Position numbers and translations under genes: made by a program | The notes under the pieces: generated by a model | The model's input: only the letters and a program-made list of their open reading frames with translations | The model's database searches: none | What the model was told of the DNA's origin: nothing | Part shown: in pieces, positions 15,142 through 18,479 of the stretch | Position numbering within the stretch: the stretch's first letter is position 1 | How the letters are laid out: every line of letters begins with the position of its first letter | Assembly: GCA_015657735.1 (NCBI GenBank) | Contig: SSSX01000498.1 | Coordinates: 1 to 18,479, forward strand | DNA: 18,479 nucleotides | Direction: 5' to 3' | DNA from: Zoogloeaceae bacterium | GTDB lineage: Bacteria > Pseudomonadota > Gammaproteobacteria > Burkholderiales > Rhodocyclaceae

Positions 15142-15979
15142 CGACCGTCACCGTGTGGCCCGACTCGCCGATGATCCACGCCACCCCGACGCCGCCGGCG
15201 AGATAGGCGCGGCGCGACACCAGCGGGCTGTCGTCGAAGGCCGCCGCCTGCAGGCTGTCATAGCGCACATAGCTGCCGACCCAGTAGCGCGGAAAACGCT
15301 TCGACAGCGCGGCGAGGAACTGGGTGCCGCTGTAGCCGCCGCCGGCGGCGTAGGCCGGGCGGCTGGCGGTGGCCTGGGCCGGCGCCACGTCGTAGAAATA
15401 GGCATGCTGGCGGCGCGTGGCGAAGATCGGGCCGCTGCGCAGGCCGAGGTTCCAGCCCGGCAGCGCCGCCACGTCGGTGACGTCGAGGTTGAGCGCCGGC
15501 GAGAAGATCCAGCCGATCTGCTCCGGCGAGCCGGTCAGCGTGAAGGCTGCGCGCAGTGGCAGGATCAGCTTGAGATTGCGGGCCCGGTCGGCGCTGCGCC
15601 ACAGCGTCAGGTCGAGCTGCGGGCCGATCTCGCCGGTGGCGTGGAGGTCGGGCATGCCGGCCCGCGCCGCGCTGCGCCCGCTGCCCACCGGCGGCGAGCC
15701 GGCGACGCTGATGCCGAGGTCGACGCGGTCGCTGTCGATGAGCACGCCGCGGATGCCGTGGCGGTCGGCGCGGAAGAAATCGCCGTGATAGGTGAAATAC
15801 GGCACCGGCAGCAGGTAGCTGCGGCGGTCGTCGGAGCCGCGCCACGCCGGCAGGCTCACCACGCCGACGCCGGCGCCGGCTTCCCACAGCGGCTTCTGCT
15901 CGGCGGCGGCCGGCAGCGCCAGCAGCGCCAGCAGCGCCGGAAGCGGAACGAGGGCGCGGAGGATTTGGCGCAGGCGCAT
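15134..15979 (-). CDS. MipA/OmpV family outer-membrane protein
   Basis: This 281-aa protein has a signal peptide (MRLRQILR, hydrophobic Leu/Ala/Pro core, cleavage after about residue 26 at PAAA-EQ). The mature sequence matches MipA/OmpV in outline: WEAGAGVGVVSLPAWRGSDDRR, then YLLPVPYFTYHGDFFRADRHG and RVDLGISVAGSPP, with alternating amphipathic strands up to the C-terminus. The ATG at 15979 was chosen because it directly precedes a good signal peptide; an ATG at 16000 would overlap the upstream stop by 11 nt and add an arginine/proline-rich leader. Known members are outer-membrane beta-barrels or scaffolds for murein enzymes. Its place in a pigment operon suggests a role in placing or secreting the product at the outer membrane, which is inference. 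Confidence 0.85.
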   Translation of the reverse strand: MRLRQILRALVPLPALLALLALPAAAEQKPLWEAGAGVGVVSLPAWRGSDDRRSYLLPVPYFTYHGDFFRADRHGIRGVLIDSDRVDLGISVAGSPPVGSGRSAARAGMPDLHATGEIGPQLDLTLWRSADRARNLKLILPLRAAFTLTGSPEQIGWIFSPALNLDVTDVAALPGWNLGLRSGPIFATRRQHAYFYDVAPAQATASRPAYAAGGGYSGTQFLAALSKRFPRYWVGSYVRYDSLQAAAFDDSPLVSRRAYLAGGVGVAWIIGESGHTVTVDD

Positions 15980-15989
15980 CGATCGTCGG

Positions 15990-17033
15990 CTAGGCGGCAT
16001 GGCAGGCCTGGGCCTCGACTTCGACGAGGAGGTCGGCGCGGCACACGTCGGCATGGATGAAGACGATCGGCGCCGCCGCACCGAGAGCCCGGCGCAGTTC
16101 GCCCTCGATGGCCGGCAGCTGAGCCGGGTAACGGACGTAGGCGCGGCAGCTCAGTTCGTCGCGGCGCCACGCCGGCCCGCCGCCGCTGCGGCTGGCGGCG
16201 GCCAGCACGGCGTCGAGGTTGGCGACGGTCTCGCGGGTCTGCGCCGCCGGATCGCCGGGATGCCGCGTGGCATGGCCGACGATGCTCGCGGTGCCGGAAA
16301 CGAACAGCCATTCCTGCCCCGGCAGGCGGGCCAGCATCGCGCGGGAGAAGGTCGGGCTGCGCGGGCCGTAGTCGGCCGGGTAGCGCCAGGCGCTGGTCTG
16401 GCGGGGGTTCTCGACCGGCCGGCCGGCGCTGCGGGCGGCCAGGAAGGCGATGCTGAGGCGGCCCGCGGCGGCGGCGCCGGTCACGCCCAGTGCGCTGGCC
16501 GCCGGGATGGTGTCGCCGGCCAGCCGCCCGGCGGACTCGAAGGCCTGGTGGCGGCCGATATTGAACTGGCGGTAGCGCTCGAGGCCGCCGGCGTCGGCGT
16601 TGATGTCGGCGAGGTAGTTCCAGACCCGCCACAGCTGCGGGTAGCCTTCGTCGGCGAGCAGGCGGAACAGCGAGTCGTAGGCATGCTGGCCGGCCTGCTG
16701 CAGCGGCGCGGCGTCAGCGCGGGGAGCGAAGGCCGCCTCGTCGATGTCGATGACGCCGAACAGCAGCTGGCCGTCGCAGCGGTAGCGCACGCCGTGGGCG
16801 ACGCCGCCGCGCACCGGGGCGCGACCGAACCAGCCTTCGGCCGGCAGCCCGCCGCCGAGCAGCGGCGCGGCGATGTGCTGCAGCGGCAGCGCGTCGGGCG
16901 CAAAGCCGGATGCGCCATCCGCCGGCAGCGCCGCGCCGGCCCACGACGCGCCGAGCCACGCCGGTTCGGCCGCGCAGACGGCGAGCGCGGCCAGCGACAG
17001 CGGACGCTGCAAACGCGCCTCGCGGCAGCTCAC
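15990..17033 (-). CDS. Chorismatase, FkbO/Hyg5/XanB2-like (hydroxybenzoate-forming)
   Basis: This 347-aa protein of the chorismate-hydrolysing FkbO/Hyg5 family has a RidA/YjgF-like fold. Recognisable blocks are LLFGVIDID (central), WNYLADINADAGGLERYRQFNIGRH, SGTASIVGH at 246-254 and the C-terminal CRADLLVEVE with Cys331 and Glu338. Family knowledge: XanB2 and Hyg5 turn chorismate into 3-hydroxybenzoate (XanB2 also 4-hydroxybenzoate) plus pyruvate, and FkbO makes a dihydroxycyclohexadiene carboxylate. A Cys seven residues before the catalytic Glu fits the hydroxybenzoate-forming type as I recall it. The start is GTG at 17033 in a GTGA overlap with the flavoprotein stop. It would supply the aromatic starter acid for the ligase at 1946-3286, replacing the tyrosine ammonia-lyase route of some clusters. 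Confidence 0.88.
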   Translation of the reverse strand: MSCREARLQRPLSLAALAVCAAEPAWLGASWAGAALPADGASGFAPDALPLQHIAAPLLGGGLPAEGWFGRAPVRGGVAHGVRYRCDGQLLFGVIDIDEAAFAPRADAAPLQQAGQHAYDSLFRLLADEGYPQLWRVWNYLADINADAGGLERYRQFNIGRHQAFESAGRLAGDTIPAASALGVTGAAAAGRLSIAFLAARSAGRPVENPRQTSAWRYPADYGPRSPTFSRAMLARLPGQEWLFVSGTASIVGHATRHPGDPAAQTRETVANLDAVLAAASRSGGGPAWRRDELSCRAYVRYPAQLPAIEGELRRALGAAAPIVFIHADVCRADLLVEVEAQACHAA

Positions 17034-18367
17034 GGGCCGACGCCCACGCCGGCATCGTCGATCGGCCGGATGTTGCGCTGGCGCTTGCGCCAGGCGGCGA
17101 GCGAACGCCGGCAATTGGCCAGCGACGAGACGTAGTAGATCAGCTTGAAGATGCGGATGCTGTTCCAGATCGGCGTCTTGCCGAAGACGTCGCCGGCCAG
17201 CACCGACAGCAGCGCCTCCTTGACCCGGAAGACGTTGCGCGGCGCCATGAAGATGTCGCGCATCGTCGGGTTGGTGATGCGGTAGATGAACCACGAGAAG
17301 GCGGTCGGCCCGTGGCGCATCACCCGGTCGAACTCGCGCAGCGCGGCGGCGGCCCCCGCCGGGCGCGACAGACAGGCGTCGATGGCCGTGGCGCCGGCGA
17401 ACCCGCTGTTCATCGCCAGCATCACGCCCGACGAGAAGACCGGGTCGATGAAGGCGAAGGCGTCGCCGAGGAGCAGGTAGTTGGCGCCGTGGTTGCGCTC
17501 GGCGACGTAGGAAAAGTTGCCGGTGGCCTCGGTGGCGGTGAGCATCGTCGCGTCCTTGAGGCGCTCGGCCAGCGCCGGGCAGCTGGCGATGGTGTCGAGG
17601 AGGAACTGGTCGAGCGTCCGCTGGCCCTTGGTCTTCATGTAGTAGGGCCACACCGTCGCGCCGATGCTGGTGGCGCCGTCGGACAGCGGGATGAACCAGA
17701 ACCAGCCGTGGTCGAACCAGAAGATCGTGATGTTGCCCTCGGCCCGCCCGTCGCCGCGCCGTGCGCCGGCGAAGTGGGCGTACATCGCCGAGCTGTTGTG
17801 ACGCGGGTTGCGGTGCTTGATCTGGAAGCGGTTGGCGAGGAAGGTGTCGCGGCCCGAGGCATCCACCACGAAGCGCGCCTGCCAGCCGGCGGCGCGGCCG
17901 TCGTCGTGCTGCGCGCGGACGATGGCGCCGGCGTCGCCGGGCAGGAAATCGACCGCGGTGACCTTGCAGCCCTCGATGACCTCGGCGCCCCGGCGCGCCG
18001 CGTTGCGGATCAGGATGTGGTCGAAGTCGGCGCGCTTGACCTGATAGGCGTAAGGCATCGACTTGTCCCAGGCTTCGCCGAACTGGAACTCCTGGCGGTG
18101 GGCGTGCCACGGCGAGACGAACTCGGCGCCCCATTTTTCCATGCCGATGGCGCGCACCTCGTCGGCGACGCCGAGTTGCTCGAGCAGCGGCAGATTGGCC
18201 GGCAGCAGCGATTCGCCGATGTGGAAACGCGGATGGCGGGCCTTTTCGAGCAGCACCACGCGATAGCCCTTGGCCGCCAGCAAGGGGGCGACGGTCGAAC
18301 CGGCGGGGCCGCCGCCGATCACCAGCACGTCGCATGCGGTCATGCCCTGAGGCGCCGATTCATCCAT
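17030..18367 (-). CDS. Flavin-dependent halogenase-like FAD/NAD(P)-binding oxidoreductase
   Basis: This 445-aa protein of the tryptophan-halogenase/geranylgeranyl-reductase superfamily has the FAD motif GGGPAG at residues 18-23, GESLLP at 51-56, a Lys at 78 (EKWGAEF) where halogenases have their catalytic Lys, the halogenase signature WFWFIP (WxWxIP) at 222-227, and GDAFAFIDPVFSSG from residue 301. These support a FADH2-dependent halogenase or a close relative. The ATG at 18367 was chosen because GGAGA (18375-18379) sits 7 nt upstream; a TTG at 18385 would place that Shine-Dalgarno sequence inside the gene. It is first in the minus-strand operon, before the chorismatase. It may halogenate (xanthomonadins are brominated) or hydroxylate the aryl head. 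Confidence 0.87.
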   Translation of the reverse strand: MDESAPQGMTACDVLVIGGGPAGSTVAPLLAAKGYRVVLLEKARHPRFHIGESLLPANLPLLEQLGVADEVRAIGMEKWGAEFVSPWHAHRQEFQFGEAWDKSMPYAYQVKRADFDHILIRNAARRGAEVIEGCKVTAVDFLPGDAGAIVRAQHDDGRAAGWQARFVVDASGRDTFLANRFQIKHRNPRHNSSAMYAHFAGARRGDGRAEGNITIFWFDHGWFWFIPLSDGATSIGATVWPYYMKTKGQRTLDQFLLDTIASCPALAERLKDATMLTATEATGNFSYVAERNHGANYLLLGDAFAFIDPVFSSGVMLAMNSGFAGATAIDACLSRPAGAAAALREFDRVMRHGPTAFSWFIYRITNPTMRDIFMAPRNVFRVKEALLSVLAGDVFGKTPIWNSIRIFKLIYYVSSLANCRRSLAAWRKRQRNIRPIDDAGVGVGP

Positions 18368-18374
18368 TTCAGAT

Positions 18375-18379
18375 TCTCC
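18375..18379 (-). promoter_or_regulatory. Ribosome binding site deciding the flavoprotein start
   Basis: Read on the minus strand, GGAGA lies 7 nt before the ATG at 18367, inside GGTGGAGAATCTGAA. It is the clearest Shine-Dalgarno sequence in the window. It shows that the upstream in-frame TTG at 18385 is not the start. Most other genes here lack one and seem to rely on overlap with the preceding gene. Confidence 0.75.
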
Positions 18380-18404
18380 ACCCAACGGTCAGCCCCCCGG
18401 CTTT

Positions 18405-18420
18405 ACCCGCGCGGGTTATA
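18405..18420 (-). promoter_or_regulatory. Palindrome and possible -10 element upstream of the minus-strand operon
   Basis: A perfect 12-bp palindrome ACCCGCGCGGGT (18405-18416) touches TATAAC (minus strand, 18420-18415), about 48 nt before the flavoprotein ATG. This could be a promoter with an overlapping operator. The expected -35 position (about 18438-18443) reads TGGCGG, a poor match, so a sigma-70 promoter is not firmly supported. The segment 18368-18479 contains no gene. Confidence 0.35.
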
Positions 18421-18479
18421 CCGCAATCACGGCCGCGCCGCCACCCTGGCCGGACGGAGGCGGCGCAGGCCCGGCGACA

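Noticed and set aside
15980..16081. N-terminal extension of the MipA/OmpV gene up to 16081
   Set aside because: The extension is an out-of-frame reading of the chorismatase C-terminus and would bury the signal peptide; the start at 15979 restores a normal one.
17034..18335. Extension of the chorismatase frame far upstream across the flavoprotein gene
   Set aside because: The upstream part is an Arg/Pro-rich out-of-frame reading of the flavoprotein. The family N-terminus and the GTGA overlap place the start at 17033, so this is not a fusion protein.
18368..18385. TTG start for the flavoprotein at 18385
   Set aside because: It would translate through the GGAGA Shine-Dalgarno sequence placed 7 nt before the ATG at 18367, which fits better.

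Overview
The window looks like about 18.5 kb of a high-GC proteobacterial chromosome. Its strongly C/G-biased third codon positions and family mix (COG4648 membrane protein, MipA/OmpV porin-like protein, XanB2-like chorismatase, Kef-type antiporter) suggest a betaproteobacterium near the Rhodocyclales, or a related pigment-forming gammaproteobacterium. This taxonomic guess rests on gene content only. The main content is an aryl polyene (APE/xanthomonadin-type) pigment gene cluster, cut at its 5' end by the window edge.

Plus strand, 1-12182: a dense, mostly overlapping operon. It holds a FabF-like ketosynthase (5' truncated by the window), an acyl carrier protein, a COG4648 membrane protein, an aryl/acyl-ACP ligase, a small hotdog dehydratase, an LpxL-type acyltransferase, a LolA-like periplasmic carrier, an MMPL/RND exporter, a membrane-anchored polysaccharide deacetylase and a SAM methyltransferase. 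After a 91-bp gap come a second ketosynthase, a half-size ketosynthase homologue without the catalytic Cys (chain-length-factor-like), a second hotdog dehydratase and a FabG-type ketoreductase. A CPA2 (Kef-type) cation/proton antiporter follows at 12217-13509 and is probably a neighbour rather than part of the pathway.

Minus strand, 13598-18367: a second tightly packed operon converging on the first. In transcription order it holds a flavin-dependent halogenase-like protein, an FkbO/Hyg5/XanB2-family chorismatase, a MipA/OmpV outer-membrane protein, a PlsC-type acyltransferase and a family 2 glycosyltransferase. The two operons meet at a short intergenic region (13510-13597) with a perfect 19-bp inverted repeat, each arm itself a small hairpin.

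Proposed division of labour (inference from family knowledge): the chorismatase makes hydroxybenzoate from chorismate; the ligase loads it on the ACP; KS/KS-CLF, KR and DH enzymes extend it to a conjugated polyene without an enoyl reductase; the methyltransferase and the halogenase-like flavoprotein may decorate the aryl head; the acyltransferases and glycosyltransferase attach the chain to a lipid or sugar carrier; the LolA-like protein and MMPL exporter move it towards the outer membrane. The least expected parts are the membrane-anchored polysaccharide deacetylase, the MipA/OmpV protein and the halogenase-like enzyme. No RNA genes, CRISPR arrays, insertion sequences or integrases were seen, and no gene-free stretch exceeds about 115 bp.
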